Positions 43,353-53,455 of a stretch of 64,000 nt of DNA are shown here, in pieces. A model generated the notes under the pieces. It was given only the letters and a program-made list of their open reading frames with translations. It had not been told where the DNA came from and made no database searches. The position numbers and the translations under genes were made by a program. Within the stretch, counting starts at the first letter, position 1. Each line of letters begins with the position of its first letter. Origin of the DNA: Candidatus Hodarchaeota archaeon (GTDB lineage Archaea; Asgardarchaeota; Heimdallarchaeia; Hodarchaeales; Hodarchaeaceae); contig JAEOTM010000057.1 in assembly GCA_016839815.1 (NCBI GenBank), positions 26,346 to 90,345 on the forward strand, in the 5' to 3' direction.

Positions 43353-44246
43353 GTGGTTGATAAGAGATTCGAACCGCTGAGAAGAAAGGAAACTGTGCTC
43401 TTCTTTTTCCTCCTTCTATGCTTGGCGATTTTCCAAATAACTATGGAATTATTACATGGGAGAAGGCAAGAAAATCCAATTCTCCAGTTTGATCTTCCTA
43501 TCTTCGAGATAATTGCCATAGCGATTCCACTCTTAATTCTAATTTGGATTTTATTAAAATTAGAATTCCCCTTTCGAGTCTTCAAACCGATTTCAATCTG
43601 GTTAGTCGTAATGCTGCTCGTATTCATGATGGCATCATTGATAACAGGTTCAGATTATACTCCACAGGACTTCAACCCTTTTGAGACATCAACCGAAGAT
43701 ATCACTCAAGTAACAACGTTTATTACAGAAAATCCCACGGAGACCGATATATCCGAGACAACAACCACTACTCGAAAAACACGATCACCACTTTTGACCT
43801 TACCGATGCTTGAAGATATTCAAAACTCATTCTTTATCATCCTGATTTTGATATCAGCTGTTATTATCCTTCGAACAGATAGAAAAAGGAAGATGATGCC
43901 TCCTAAATCCACCCATTCTATAGAAGAATTTCAGAAGGTACGTAAAGAATTCGAAGGTGCTCCCAGAAACATAATTGAGTGCTATTATCAAGCTTCTGAC
44001 CACTTAGAAGGAAAAGGTGCAGATAAATCCTACCATCTAACTCCATTCGAATTTAAGGATGACGTAGGGGAGAAAAAATTAATTTCCGATGATAGCTTCA
44101 ATGAGTTAACAAATTTATTTACCGAAGCGAAATTTTCAGAACATGAGATATCAAACATAACTGTCCATCGAGCCAAAGAGGTCTCGCAGCATATTATTTT
44201 TGAATCCTCTCAGAACGATACAGATACTTCGGAGGAAGAAGAATGA
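43353..44246 (+). CDS. Membrane protein with DUF4129-like C-terminal domain
   Basis: The 297-residue protein (GTG start, 2 nt after the MoxR stop) has three or four membrane helices: two near residues 12-70, one near 80-95 and one near 155-172. A Thr-rich outer segment lies between them. The cytoplasmic end GAPRNIIECYYQASDHLEGKG...LTPFEF is a DUF4129-type domain, typical of archaeal and actinobacterial MoxR-DUF58 clusters. Its role in these clusters is unknown. It overlaps the next gene by 4 nt. Confidence 0.72.
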   Translation: MVDKRFEPLRRKETVLFFFLLLCLAIFQITMELLHGRRQENPILQFDLPIFEIIAIAIPLLILIWILLKLEFPFRVFKPISIWLVVMLLVFMMASLITGSDYTPQDFNPFETSTEDITQVTTFITENPTETDISETTTTTRKTRSPLLTLPMLEDIQNSFFIILILISAVIILRTDRKRKMMPPKSTHSIEEFQKVRKEFEGAPRNIIECYYQASDHLEGKGADKSYHLTPFEFKDDVGEKKLISDDSFNELTNLFTEAKFSEHEISNITVHRAKEVSQHIIFESSQNDTDTSEEEE

Positions 44247-44842
44247 GTTTGACCTTTGATATAGTAGATTTCTTATTCTCATTCTATTTTTACATCTTTC
44301 TTTGGATTTTATTAGTAATTTTAACCTTTTTTCTATTGAGAAAACTCCTACAAGATTATAAACATCAACGATTAATAACGAATTCAAAAAACCTGGTTGA
44401 ATCCGAAGATAAGAAATTGAAATTGTCAGAAATTAGATTTTTCCTTGAGCAAGATAGTCATTTCCTTGATAAGCAATTCAAAAAAGGGATGAGTGAGTAC
44501 AAAGATCGTTCTTTAACAAATAGCCCCTTATTTGAGAATATATTTGACCTTTTAAATACGAGAAATATCAAGAAAGACTTTGTAATTCTGCTAGCAACTG
44601 AAATGAAAAAATTGAGAGGCAGAAATGACTTTTTGACTGATGCACTAGGGTCTGAATTAAATTTATTTATTGATAACCCTGATTCGTGGATAGAACGCTT
44701 CATAATTGAATCTTCTAATACGAAAGAGCAGGAAGACCAGTTAAGAAAGGTTAGGGCTATCTTAAATCAGTATATAAAAAAGTTTATCGAAACAATGAAG
44801 ATCCCCGAATTGAATTTTTATTTACAAAAAGACCTAACATGA
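44243..44842 (+). CDS. Hypothetical membrane-anchored helical protein in the MoxR operon
   Basis: The 199-residue protein has one membrane helix near the N-terminus (about 12-34) and a long helical, charged cytoplasmic domain. I do not recognise the family. It starts at an ATG overlapping the previous stop (ATGA) and ends 9 nt before the DUF58 gene. Its place between the DUF4129-like and DUF58 genes suggests a structural partner of the MoxR complex. Confidence 0.55.
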   Translation: MSLTFDIVDFLFSFYFYIFLWILLVILTFFLLRKLLQDYKHQRLITNSKNLVESEDKKLKLSEIRFFLEQDSHFLDKQFKKGMSEYKDRSLTNSPLFENIFDLLNTRNIKKDFVILLATEMKKLRGRNDFLTDALGSELNLFIDNPDSWIERFIIESSNTKEQEDQLRKVRAILNQYIKKFIETMKIPELNFYLQKDLT

Positions 44843-44851
44843 GGTAATCCC

Positions 44852-46144
44852 TTGAACAACTACAAACAAATTTTGTTTTTAACGACCTCATTACTGATCA
44901 TTGTACTTCTCTCTTTATTAACAGGGGCTCCAACCCTATCTGGTATTGCTTTACCGATATTGTGTTATCTTTTCTTCTTTTTGTTAACCCAAGAGGTCAC
45001 CATTGATAAAGTTCAGATTACTCGGACTATTTCATCAGACCGGTGTTATATCGGTGATGAGATTGAAGTAAAACTGACCATCACAAATAACGGTCCTGCT
45101 ATTCCTTTACTCGAAATAGTTGATCTGACTGCGGAAAGATGTACAATCTCCTCTGGAAGTAATCATTTACAGATCCAAATTGAAGAAAATGAGACAATTG
45201 AACGGACATATAAATTGAAACTTCATCATCGGGGAAGATACGCAATCGGTCCTCTTTTTCTGAAGGGAAGTGATCTTTTTGACAAAAAGTCAAATTATCG
45301 AAAAATCAGTTCGGTTCAATTAGTTACATGTGTACCTGACTTCGTAAAGCTACAAACTCTACCAATTTCACGTGATAAACTGCTACCATTAGGAGGGTCT
45401 ATTCCTTCCCGTATCTATAAGGGAAGAGACTTTGATTTCCAAGGAGTGAGACCTTATCAACCAAATGATGAATTACGCTCAATAAATTGGAGAGTCACTG
45501 CAAAATATAATACTCTGGCCACGAATGAGTATGCACTAAATCAACAATCTCATATCATTATTATTCTGGATCATTCTTCTTCAACAGAGCATATACTCGA
45601 AATAGCTATCAAAGCTACTCTTTCTATAGCGGAATGGGGAATTAGACAACGATCAAAAGTAGAGCTTCTAGCTATTGGAGATTATGTTCGAATTATTAAA
45701 CCATCAGCAAACAAACGCCAGCTTTTATTAATTACTGAACGTTTAGTAGATCTAGAAGCAATTTCTCCACAGTTTGACAATATTATCGAACCTCAAATTA
45801 AGAATAGAGTCTTTCCGAGGTTAGACCAACCTGGTATTCTATTTATTATCTCTCCTTTAGCAGATAGGGCAATCAACAATTCTGTTAAGAAGATAATAGA
45901 ATCAAGAAAGCAAGTAATATGGGTTAATCCAAGATTAGATTATGTTTATGAAACAATAGATGCATCTAAACTCCAAAGAAAAGTTTCAAAAGAGTTGGTT
46001 GAATCTTTCACAAATGTTTTACTGAATCTCATTAGAATCAACACTCAACATGAGTTTGAAAAGATACCTAGATTTAACTGGTATCCCGAAGGTCCTGATT
46101 ACGACTCTCTGAGTTCATTAAGTAAACTGGGTGCACAAAATTGA
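44852..46144 (+). CDS. DUF58-domain protein (MoxR partner)
   Basis: The 430-residue protein begins with two membrane helices (7-50), then a beta-sandwich extracellular-type segment (VQITRTISSDRCYIGDEIEVKL). The DUF58/VWA-like core is GRDFDFQGVRPYQPNDELRSINWRVTAKY followed by HIIIILDHSSST (metal-site-like DxSxS). DUF58 proteins pair with MoxR AAA+ ATPases. TTG start 44852 follows a GAGGT ribosome-binding site. It overlaps the next gene by 4 nt (TTGA). Confidence 0.85.
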   Translation: MNNYKQILFLTTSLLIIVLLSLLTGAPTLSGIALPILCYLFFFLLTQEVTIDKVQITRTISSDRCYIGDEIEVKLTITNNGPAIPLLEIVDLTAERCTISSGSNHLQIQIEENETIERTYKLKLHHRGRYAIGPLFLKGSDLFDKKSNYRKISSVQLVTCVPDFVKLQTLPISRDKLLPLGGSIPSRIYKGRDFDFQGVRPYQPNDELRSINWRVTAKYNTLATNEYALNQQSHIIIILDHSSSTEHILEIAIKATLSIAEWGIRQRSKVELLAIGDYVRIIKPSANKRQLLLITERLVDLEAISPQFDNIIEPQIKNRVFPRLDQPGILFIISPLADRAINNSVKKIIESRKQVIWVNPRLDYVYETIDASKLQRKVSKELVESFTNVLLNLIRINTQHEFEKIPRFNWYPEGPDYDSLSSLSKLGAQN

Positions 46145-46737
46145 GATTATCCATCAAATTGTTATTAAGTAAACTACTTCTGTTGGCAACGTGGTTGCCA
46201 TTTGGGTATTTCCCACTTTTTATTGGTTTGAGTAACTATATCTGGACTAGGGGATCAGATTTGTTACCAGTATTCTTAACTGAAGCATTCTTGATTGCGC
46301 TCGGGGTTAATGGAATATCAGGACTTATTACCTTTAAGAAACAACTCTATGCGAAAGAGATGGCACTCGCTATCCTAATAATAGGAATCATCCCAAATCT
46401 CCAAACATCATTACTTGCAGCATTAAATGTGACATTAGTTTTCTTTTTTTGGAATATATGGGTATTGGGGGAAAAATATGCCCAATTTAATAGTGAATAT
46501 AATTATCCACAGGGAAGTATTGAGAAACAAGATATTAATATCGCCTATCAGCAACAGCTCCAAGGTTTTTTTATTATTGGCTGGTTGATTCTATTAGGGT
46601 CATGGATGATTATTTTTATCAGTGAAACCATCGTTGTAGATCTTGGTGCAACAATGACCATTTCATTCTTTTTAGGTGCAATTATCCTTCTTCTTATATT
46701 ACTCTCAGAACGCTTAGCACTATTTCCCAAACTCTAG
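46141..46737 (+). CDS. Four- to six-helix membrane protein in the MoxR operon
   Basis: The 198-residue protein (TTG start overlapping the DUF58 stop) is almost all membrane: about six helices with short loops and a central hydrophilic segment (EKYAQFNSEYNYPQGS). No family motif was recognised. It is translationally coupled to DUF58 and probably part of the same membrane complex. Confidence 0.55.
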   Translation: MRLSIKLLLSKLLLLATWLPFGYFPLFIGLSNYIWTRGSDLLPVFLTEAFLIALGVNGISGLITFKKQLYAKEMALAILIIGIIPNLQTSLLAALNVTLVFFFWNIWVLGEKYAQFNSEYNYPQGSIEKQDINIAYQQQLQGFFIIGWLILLGSWMIIFISETIVVDLGATMTISFFLGAIILLLILLSERLALFPKL

Positions 46738-46832
46738 ATCAGATGATCTTGAGTTTAGATATATTTTTATCACATTCCTAATGGAATCAATGGTAGTACT
46801 TTCTTAATAAATGACAATTTAGGGTATGTTGA

Positions 46833-48206
46833 ATGTCTTGGGCTTTAGAAAAGGTAAGTGAATTTCAAGTCTTAATTTACGTTCCAGATGAAGAGGGGAA
46901 GTTGACTCTTTCAAGGCATAAAATCTTAGTTCTTGCTTTGTATATTAGTGCATTTATACTCACATTCTTCCATTTTGCCAATATTCCCCCTGAAGTAGTA
47001 CAAGATATCCAAGCTTCAGCAGCTGGTGGTACATCCATCACTATACCTTCTTCTCCCCGATTGGGGCTAGCTATGCTCTTTTATTTTTACATCTCATTCA
47101 TTGCTTTTATGACAATATTTAAAGGTGGATCAGTACCGAATCTCCTATCCCGTCCTCATTTTCCAGCCATGAGAAGGCGTTATAAGATCTTATCCGTCAT
47201 CATCGGGTTTATCTTTCTTAATGCCATTCTCTTCATTGTATATTTAGCTCTTGTCTCTTCCTCCTTTGTGATTATACTGACTGGTCCAGTTCTATATATT
47301 CTCTGGACTGTTTTAGAGCCATTTTTCCTACTAAGTGGACTGATGGCGATAATTAGAATTATTGAGGCTGATTATCCCCAATCAGGTTTCTCACCTAGGG
47401 GAAAACGGGCATTACTTCTGGTTTTTATCCTAGGCTATCTAACTCCAATCATCTTTACGCTATTTCTCCTTATGACGTCTACAGGAACAGAATTTAGTGA
47501 AGTAACAATTTTTGGACAAACTTTTTCTTTTTACAATCCTGCAATTGATTCATTTTCCCGAACATTCACTTCTATCTTATCCATTACTCTCCTCTTTCTA
47601 ATAATATGGTGGATCAAAGATAAATTTCGAGGTTCCTCCCCTATTCGTGAGAGGAAAAAAGGGATGCTTCCTTGGTTTTTAGGGTTAACACTTATTCTGA
47701 TCATGATTACGGTAGTTCCCCTAATTGCTTCGACTCGAGGTTCACTACAGGACCTTACAAGTATCTTGGATCTTCTTGGTTTATTTGCTGCAGTGATTAT
47801 GGGAGTATGGAATGCAGTAGGTGTGGAAAGAGTTGTTGATCCTTTACGTGGTATTAAACGGTTGAATCCACTAGAATATATCAGTCGCTTACATCCATAT
47901 ACGAAAGCTTTGTTCCTCCTGATCATTTCACTGTTTGCATTCTATGCTTCGCTTGAAAGTAGCACAGTGGCTTTTATAACAGGGAATCCAGATGATTTAA
48001 AATTACAAAAATTAAATTTACTTGCGGCTTTTATTGGTGCGGCATATCTAGTTCTGTTATGGCGCTACAAAGGACAACCACGATCAACAACACCTGGGTT
48101 ACTAAGAAGTACACAAAATCATCTAGAAGGAGGACTTCTTAAAATCCGTTCACTGATTAGTAATGAGACACGAACCCCAGTAAGCCTTTCAATTGAGGAA
48201 GAATGA
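46833..48206 (+). CDS. Multi-spanning membrane protein, last gene of the MoxR cluster
   Basis: The 457-residue protein has about ten membrane helices, including PHFPAMRRRYKILSVIIGFIF and LVFILGYLTPIIFTLFLLM, and a charged tail. A family was not recognised. It lies 95 nt after the previous gene on the same strand, so it may belong to the cluster or stand alone. The start at ATG 46833 is reasonable; the region before the first helix (RHKILVLALY) is hydrophilic and probably cytoplasmic. Confidence 0.5.
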   Translation: MSWALEKVSEFQVLIYVPDEEGKLTLSRHKILVLALYISAFILTFFHFANIPPEVVQDIQASAAGGTSITIPSSPRLGLAMLFYFYISFIAFMTIFKGGSVPNLLSRPHFPAMRRRYKILSVIIGFIFLNAILFIVYLALVSSSFVIILTGPVLYILWTVLEPFFLLSGLMAIIRIIEADYPQSGFSPRGKRALLLVFILGYLTPIIFTLFLLMTSTGTEFSEVTIFGQTFSFYNPAIDSFSRTFTSILSITLLFLIIWWIKDKFRGSSPIRERKKGMLPWFLGLTLILIMITVVPLIASTRGSLQDLTSILDLLGLFAAVIMGVWNAVGVERVVDPLRGIKRLNPLEYISRLHPYTKALFLLIISLFAFYASLESSTVAFITGNPDDLKLQKLNLLAAFIGAAYLVLLWRYKGQPRSTTPGLLRSTQNHLEGGLLKIRSLISNETRTPVSLSIEEE

Positions 48207-48245
48207 TTAATTTACACTATAAAATTAGTTTCTAAATCTAATTCC

Positions 48246-48836
48246 TCATTTTTTCTTTGCCATGGTAAGGTAGGTCCCCTCATCAAGGTAAGCTTGTCTA
48301 ATTATATGCAGATTAGCTTTTCTATGTAATGTACGCATTTCTACCGGAGTAAAAAATGTTGAACCCATCCGAAAGAATTTTTCCATTGATTTAATATAAT
48401 GTCCGAGAATTCTAGAAGGATCAAACTCAACAATGATTGAAAAACCGTGAGTTGGTTCAAGAACTCGCTCAATCTCCTTTAATCCCTCTAATTGATTATC
48501 CCAATGGTGCAAAGAGTCAACAGCAATTATCCGATCAAAATAGAATCCTTCTTCAAAAGGTAAATTTTCTGCATATGCTAGAACAGGTTGGGCATTTGGA
48601 AATTTTTGAATAGCTTGCTGAAGCATCGGTTGTGAAGGGTCTAGAAGCCAAACACGCTGTGCTAAGGAAATTATGGAGGCAATACTCCTTCCAGTACCAG
48701 CACCAATTTCAAGTACCCTCTCTCGGCCTGTTAATTTGAGAGCATCAATAATCTTTTTAGTTGGATCATCCCGGATAAGAAAGTCATAGAGCGGACTAAT
48801 CAAGTCAAAAAACCGTTTGGGAATCCTATATACCAT
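48246..48836 (-). CDS. SAM-dependent methyltransferase (UbiE/MenG-like)
   Basis: The 196-residue protein has class I methyltransferase motifs: VLEIGAGTGRS (motif I), VWLLDPSQPML, IIAVDSLHHWDNQLEGLKEIERVLEP. The N-terminal FFDLISPLYDFLIRDD and the overall layout match UbiE/MenG-type methyltransferases, so it may act in menaquinone synthesis, but many paralogues with other substrates exist. It is convergent with the MoxR cluster and downstream of an amidohydrolase gene on the same strand (41 nt). Confidence 0.75.
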   Translation of the reverse strand: MVYRIPKRFFDLISPLYDFLIRDDPTKKIIDALKLTGRERVLEIGAGTGRSIASIISLAQRVWLLDPSQPMLQQAIQKFPNAQPVLAYAENLPFEEGFYFDRIIAVDSLHHWDNQLEGLKEIERVLEPTHGFSIIVEFDPSRILGHYIKSMEKFFRMGSTFFTPVEMRTLHRKANLHIIRQAYLDEGTYLTMAKKK

Positions 48837-48877
48837 CCTCTTGAATATTTATGTCTATCAGGATTAAATTAAATTAG

Positions 48878-50212
48878 TTAATTAGCGTTTGTTGTTTCAA
48901 GTAGCCTATTGGTAATTCTTTGTGCTTCATCTTGAACTCTTTTTACATCCAATGTTAGAAATTTACCTTCCTGATACACGATTGACCCATCAATTACTGT
49001 CATAACTACATTTTCTCGTCCTATAGCGTAACAAAGATGACTAACTGGATCAATAATAGGAGTTGTTCCAGGGGAGTCTAGATCAAGAACTACAAGATCT
49101 GCTGAAGTATCTTTTAATAAAGTTCCTGAATAAACGTCTTTAGGAAAAAGACTATGTGCATTACACGTAGCCATCCTGACTACTTCAGTAGAAGTGACAA
49201 CAGTTGGATCTTTATAAACAGCTTTGTGAATTAAAGCTTCAAATGACATTTCCTCAAACATATCTAGTTTATTGTTACTAGCTTGACCATCGGTTGCTAG
49301 ACAAACATTCACATCTTCCTTGAGGAGACGAGGTGTGTCAGCAAATCCAGTACCAATCTTAGCGTTACTTTTTGGGCAATGAAGTACATTTACATTATAT
49401 TTTCTCAATAAATCATATTCAGATTGCGATAGATGCACACAATGAGCTGCACTGTTAATGGTATCCAAAACTCCTATTTGTTCCATCCATTCTACAGGTC
49501 TAACTGAATGTGCTCTTTCTGATTCCCCAACTTCATACTCGGTTTCATTCAAATGTGTATGGATTGTTGTTTCTCTTTCGCGCGCTTCATCTGCAATAGC
49601 TTGAAACCACTCTTTTTCTACTGTATAGGGAGCGTGGGGGCCAAATGCGATCCAAAGGCGATTATTATCTCCATTCCATTTGGTATGAACATTTTTTGCA
49701 TGATTGAAGGCCTCTTCCATTGAGCTAGCCTCGGGATTTCCAGCAAAAAATATACTAGGAGCAAGAATAGCTTTTACCCCTGTTTCATGAACAGCATGGG
49801 CAATTTGATCAGAATAAAAATATTGATCATTAAATCCAACCGTTCCACTGGCAACCATTTCCGCAATACCTAACATTGCTCCCCAATATGCATCTTTTGG
49901 AACTAAGTGTGGTTCTATACTCCAAATGTGTTCTAACCATGTTTGTAGAGGTTTATTTTCAGAAATCCCTCTCTGTAAAGTCATGGGGATATGCGTATGA
50001 GCATTAACCAGACCTGGAATAATTAATCCCTTTTCAAAATTATAATATTCATGACCGGCTTTCTTGTTACTTCCCTCGCCTTGTCTTGGGCCAGAATATG
50101 CAATTTTATTTCCTTCAATAACTATACGTCCATCAGTAAGGACTTTTCCAGATTGAGGATAATAAAGCCATTTTCCATCTATCACTAGATCCATATGTGA
50201 TTTCATTATCAT
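48878..50212 (-). CDS. Amidohydrolase, MTA/SAH deaminase-like (ATZ/TRZ family)
   Basis: The 444-residue protein is an amidohydrolase with metal-ligand motifs VNAHTHIPMTL, HTHLNETEYEV and HCVHLSQSE, and a LATDGQASNNKLDMFEEM block. These match the 5'-methylthioadenosine/S-adenosylhomocysteine deaminase group. It would deaminate adenosyl compounds such as SAH to inosyl forms, tying into methyl-group metabolism beside the methyltransferase gene. Members of the ATZ/TRZ family also act on guanine-type and triazine substrates, so specificity is not certain. Length is normal. Confidence 0.85.
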   Translation of the reverse strand: MIMKSHMDLVIDGKWLYYPQSGKVLTDGRIVIEGNKIAYSGPRQGEGSNKKAGHEYYNFEKGLIIPGLVNAHTHIPMTLQRGISENKPLQTWLEHIWSIEPHLVPKDAYWGAMLGIAEMVASGTVGFNDQYFYSDQIAHAVHETGVKAILAPSIFFAGNPEASSMEEAFNHAKNVHTKWNGDNNRLWIAFGPHAPYTVEKEWFQAIADEARERETTIHTHLNETEYEVGESERAHSVRPVEWMEQIGVLDTINSAAHCVHLSQSEYDLLRKYNVNVLHCPKSNAKIGTGFADTPRLLKEDVNVCLATDGQASNNKLDMFEEMSFEALIHKAVYKDPTVVTSTEVVRMATCNAHSLFPKDVYSGTLLKDTSADLVVLDLDSPGTTPIIDPVSHLCYAIGRENVVMTVIDGSIVYQEGKFLTLDVKRVQDEAQRITNRLLETTNAN

Positions 50213-50347
50213 TGATTATTTTTTCTTCATATGATGTATGTGACATTTTTGCCCCTATCTTTCTTTTTATAAAATCTAATTACTTCCAAGTCTCATTCTA
50301 CAGAATTTCCTATTGGGAATTTCTAGTTCATTGTAGGTGTAACGCGA

Positions 50348-51745
50348 GTGGATACTAAAATTAAAGGATTTTATGGCTTAATTCTTCTTTTATTGCTTTC
50401 TTTCAACTTAGGATTAGTTATGTGTAATCTAAATCCAGAGAATCTTGGGAAGCGATATGGAAAAACTATCTCTTCCTCTGAAAAAATTGAAACTCTTCTT
50501 TGGAGAAATACTGACCCAGCAGCTTATATTCATCATGTAGTAGTGGGAGATTTGAATAACGATGGAATTGATGACGTAGTCGCCAGAGATCATGAAACAC
50601 ATGTTTATGCTATCAATGGTTATACAGGTGAAATGTCCTGGATAAATTATGCACCCACAGATATGATTAGATCAATTTCGATAGGGGACTTTGATAACGA
50701 TGGATCTGCTGATGCATTAGTAGGGGAGTTGGGAGGAATGGTTTATGCTGTTGAAGGGGAGTCTGGAACGATTTTATGGAATAATACAGATACAAGTCAA
50801 AAAGCATTTTCTCTAGCGGTTGCAGATTTTAATCAAGATGGAACTGAAGATGCACTAGTAGGAAGTTGGGGAAAAAAGGTATTAGCAATTAATGGGAGGA
50901 ACGGTACTACGTTATGGAACTATACAAATATTTCAGAGTATATTTTGCCTGTAATTGTTGGGAACCTCAGTAGGGATGGGGTGGATGCAATCGCAGGTAG
51001 TTTGGATGGCAAAATATATGCAATAAATGGTAGTAATGGTGAAATTCTTTGGGTAAATTCTGATCAGGATAAATCTACAATTGCCCTTGCTATTGGAAAG
51101 TTCAACAATGACCAAATTGATGATGTTTTATGTGGTTGTTATTCTAATCTAAGATTATATACAATTGATGGAGAAACTGGGGAAACAATTTGGAATAACA
51201 CAGAAATTGGATCAGTTACCTCAGTAGTTGCTAGAGATTTTAATAATGATGGCGTGGATGATGCAATAGTAGGAAGCAGTGATACTAACGTTTATGTATT
51301 CGATGGTCTTACAGGTAGTCAAATATGGAACAACACCACACCTGAAAATGAAGTAATATCTGTTTCAATTGGCGATTTTGATGGTGATGGACAGGAAGAA
51401 GTACTAGCAGGTTCATATGATTCAAATATTTACGTTTTCAATGGAAATGACGGTGAATTAATGTGGAAAATGGAGGAACCTTCTGATTGGGTAGTATCAG
51501 TAGCTGTTGGAAATTTCAATGGTGATAGTATTGATGATATAGTCGCTGGAAGTTATGATAAATCTATATACGCGTATTCACTTCTTGAACCTGTTACTAC
51601 TTGGGATTATAGTACTACATCGGAAGTTTCAACAACGAGTGATGTTGATAAAACTACAGATTCCTTACAAACAAGTAGCTGGTCATTTCCCCTAATCAGT
51701 TTAGCTCTTGTTGTAATAGTATTGACTAAACGTAAATTTAATTAA
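50348..51745 (+). CDS. Secreted FG-GAP/PQQ-like beta-propeller protein with C-terminal anchor
   Basis: The 465-residue protein (GTG 50348) has a signal peptide, then eight similar units of about 45 residues (about 60-415) of the form GDFDNDGxxDxLVGSxDxxVYAxxGxxGxxxW. These make a calcium-binding FG-GAP/PQQ-like beta-propeller. A Ser/Thr stalk, a membrane helix and a KRKFN tail end it. It should be anchored to the outside of the cell. Such propellers bind proteins or sugars; function not known. It is monocistronic. Confidence 0.72.
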   Translation: MDTKIKGFYGLILLLLLSFNLGLVMCNLNPENLGKRYGKTISSSEKIETLLWRNTDPAAYIHHVVVGDLNNDGIDDVVARDHETHVYAINGYTGEMSWINYAPTDMIRSISIGDFDNDGSADALVGELGGMVYAVEGESGTILWNNTDTSQKAFSLAVADFNQDGTEDALVGSWGKKVLAINGRNGTTLWNYTNISEYILPVIVGNLSRDGVDAIAGSLDGKIYAINGSNGEILWVNSDQDKSTIALAIGKFNNDQIDDVLCGCYSNLRLYTIDGETGETIWNNTEIGSVTSVVARDFNNDGVDDAIVGSSDTNVYVFDGLTGSQIWNNTTPENEVISVSIGDFDGDGQEEVLAGSYDSNIYVFNGNDGELMWKMEEPSDWVVSVAVGNFNGDSIDDIVAGSYDKSIYAYSLLEPVTTWDYSTTSEVSTTSDVDKTTDSLQTSSWSFPLISLALVVIVLTKRKFN

Positions 51746-51893
51746 GTTACTTCTGTTTCTCACCCCCGTAGATTCAATTCGATCAAAGTTATAAAGATAT
51801 AAATAGAAATATAACTCGTTTATTGATAATCAAAAGAAATCAGATCAATAGTTCGAAACACTAATCTACTCCTTTCTCACCTGTGATTATACA

Positions 51894-52448
51894 ATGTTAA
51901 ATCGAGAAGATCTTGAAAAATTGTCAGAAGCTGAACTAGAGAAGCTATATCAGGAGAAAAAATCAGAGTACGATGAACGCTCAAGTAAATATAAAAGGAT
52001 TCAAGATTTATTAAGAAACAAAATTACATCAAAACAGAAAACGATCCAAGAATATCAATCAGAAATCGATCTACTCCGAATAAAACACCCAAATGTCAAC
52101 ATCGCCAAACAAGAGTTTGACGACGATCCTCAATTTCTACGTGAAAGCATCCAAAAGCATACCACTGCTCTTCTAAATCTTCAAACTCAGCAAATAGGAC
52201 TGAAAAAAGAAATAAAAGAACTTGATATGGGATACGTGAAGCTTCAAGCTCAAGAGAAATTTCTTCAGAACGAGGTAGATGAATTAATAGCACTCAATGC
52301 TGAATTAGACCAGAAATCAGGTGAGGGTCAATCTGAAAAAATGCAACTCGCGGTTATTACTTCTGAATATCAAACCACTCATGACCTTCTTGACACTTTA
52401 ACCTTGGAGATTGAACATCTACATAAACGATTGCACGACAGGAGCTAA
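51894..52448 (+). CDS. Coiled-coil protein
   Basis: The 184-residue protein is nearly all charged heptad-like sequence (LEKLSEAELEKLYQEKKSEY...), without a signal peptide or membrane helix. It looks like a cytoplasmic rod. Together with the next gene, 6 nt on, it forms a coiled-coil pair. Function unknown. ATG start at 51894. Confidence 0.55.
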   Translation: MLNREDLEKLSEAELEKLYQEKKSEYDERSSKYKRIQDLLRNKITSKQKTIQEYQSEIDLLRIKHPNVNIAKQEFDDDPQFLRESIQKHTTALLNLQTQQIGLKKEIKELDMGYVKLQAQEKFLQNEVDELIALNAELDQKSGEGQSEKMQLAVITSEYQTTHDLLDTLTLEIEHLHKRLHDRS

Positions 52449-52454
52449 GAAGAG

Positions 52455-53435
52455 ATGTCTTCAACTATAGATGATCTATTGGCGCTGTATACACGGATGG
52501 AGAAATTATCATCCACTCATATTCAAACCAAGTTTGATTTATCTCAAGATCTAAAGGAGTTATTTCAGAAAGAAAAATCGTTTAAAATCCAAGTGATGAA
52601 GCTCCAAGAGGCAGTGGATCTGCAACAAGCAGATTCAAAGCCCAAAAGAAAGGTAGAAGATATCACCCAGTTAATAACGACAATTAATAGTCTTGAGAGT
52701 GAAATTTCCAATAATGAATTGCAAAATTCCGAATTAGAATCACAACTAACAATTAAAAAGACTGAGCATGGAATATTATCCAATAAACTTACAATGTTAC
52801 AAAATGAGAAAGAGCAGCTAGTAATAACTAACAATCAAAGAAAAGCAGAACAAACCCGAGCAAAAAAAGACAGTGCCAAAGTAAAAAGTGAAAGAGCAAG
52901 ATTAGATAAACTCAGAAAACAAATTGAAAATAAAGAGGAGGTAAAGAAAAACTTGGAAGCCGCTACGCAAACAGTAACACAGATTGAACAGGTAATCGTA
53001 ACTTCTTCCCCAACAACTGATTCGGAGAAGGGAGATATATCTCAAGAAATTTCTAAAGAGGTTGAAGAGTTGATATTTGCATCTAAACGTACTTTCGATG
53101 AAGCACAAACCAAATTTTCATCTACAGACCTGACTCCTTATTTAATCGATGCTGACAAGGCATATAAACTCGGTGTGAAAGCATTCATACTGTTAAGTGA
53201 AAGATTGGATGATACTATTACCTCCAAACCTTTTACTGATCAAGTTTTTGAAATTGTAAATTATGGACTTGTGCTGAATACTCGTCATTTGAGTGCAGTA
53301 GAAGGAATGCTTCAGAAGTTGGAAAAGGGAGTGGAAATTTCACCATTAGCGAGTTTTGCTAATGAAGTTCGAGATTACTTTGTAGAAAATTTAATACTTT
53401 TAGGGGTTACAGGAGTAATTCTTGAGATTGATTAA
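52455..53435 (+). CDS. Coiled-coil protein with helical C-terminal domain
   Basis: The 326-residue protein has a long coiled coil over residues 1-200 and a distinct helical, non-coiled C-terminal domain (about 205-326, with ADKAYKLGVKAFILLSERL). It follows the other coiled-coil gene by 6 nt, so the two are probably made together and may bind each other. No family recognised; a structural or segregation role is speculative. Confidence 0.5.
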   Translation: MSSTIDDLLALYTRMEKLSSTHIQTKFDLSQDLKELFQKEKSFKIQVMKLQEAVDLQQADSKPKRKVEDITQLITTINSLESEISNNELQNSELESQLTIKKTEHGILSNKLTMLQNEKEQLVITNNQRKAEQTRAKKDSAKVKSERARLDKLRKQIENKEEVKKNLEAATQTVTQIEQVIVTSSPTTDSEKGDISQEISKEVEELIFASKRTFDEAQTKFSSTDLTPYLIDADKAYKLGVKAFILLSERLDDTITSKPFTDQVFEIVNYGLVLNTRHLSAVEGMLQKLEKGVEISPLASFANEVRDYFVENLILLGVTGVILEID

Positions 53436-53455
53436 GAAAAAAAGTAGAAAGGAAA

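Noticed and set aside
43353..43400. GATTCGAACC resembling a tRNA T-loop on the minus strand
   Set aside because: It lies inside the start of the DUF4129-like gene, and no acceptor stem or anticodon arm can be drawn around it.
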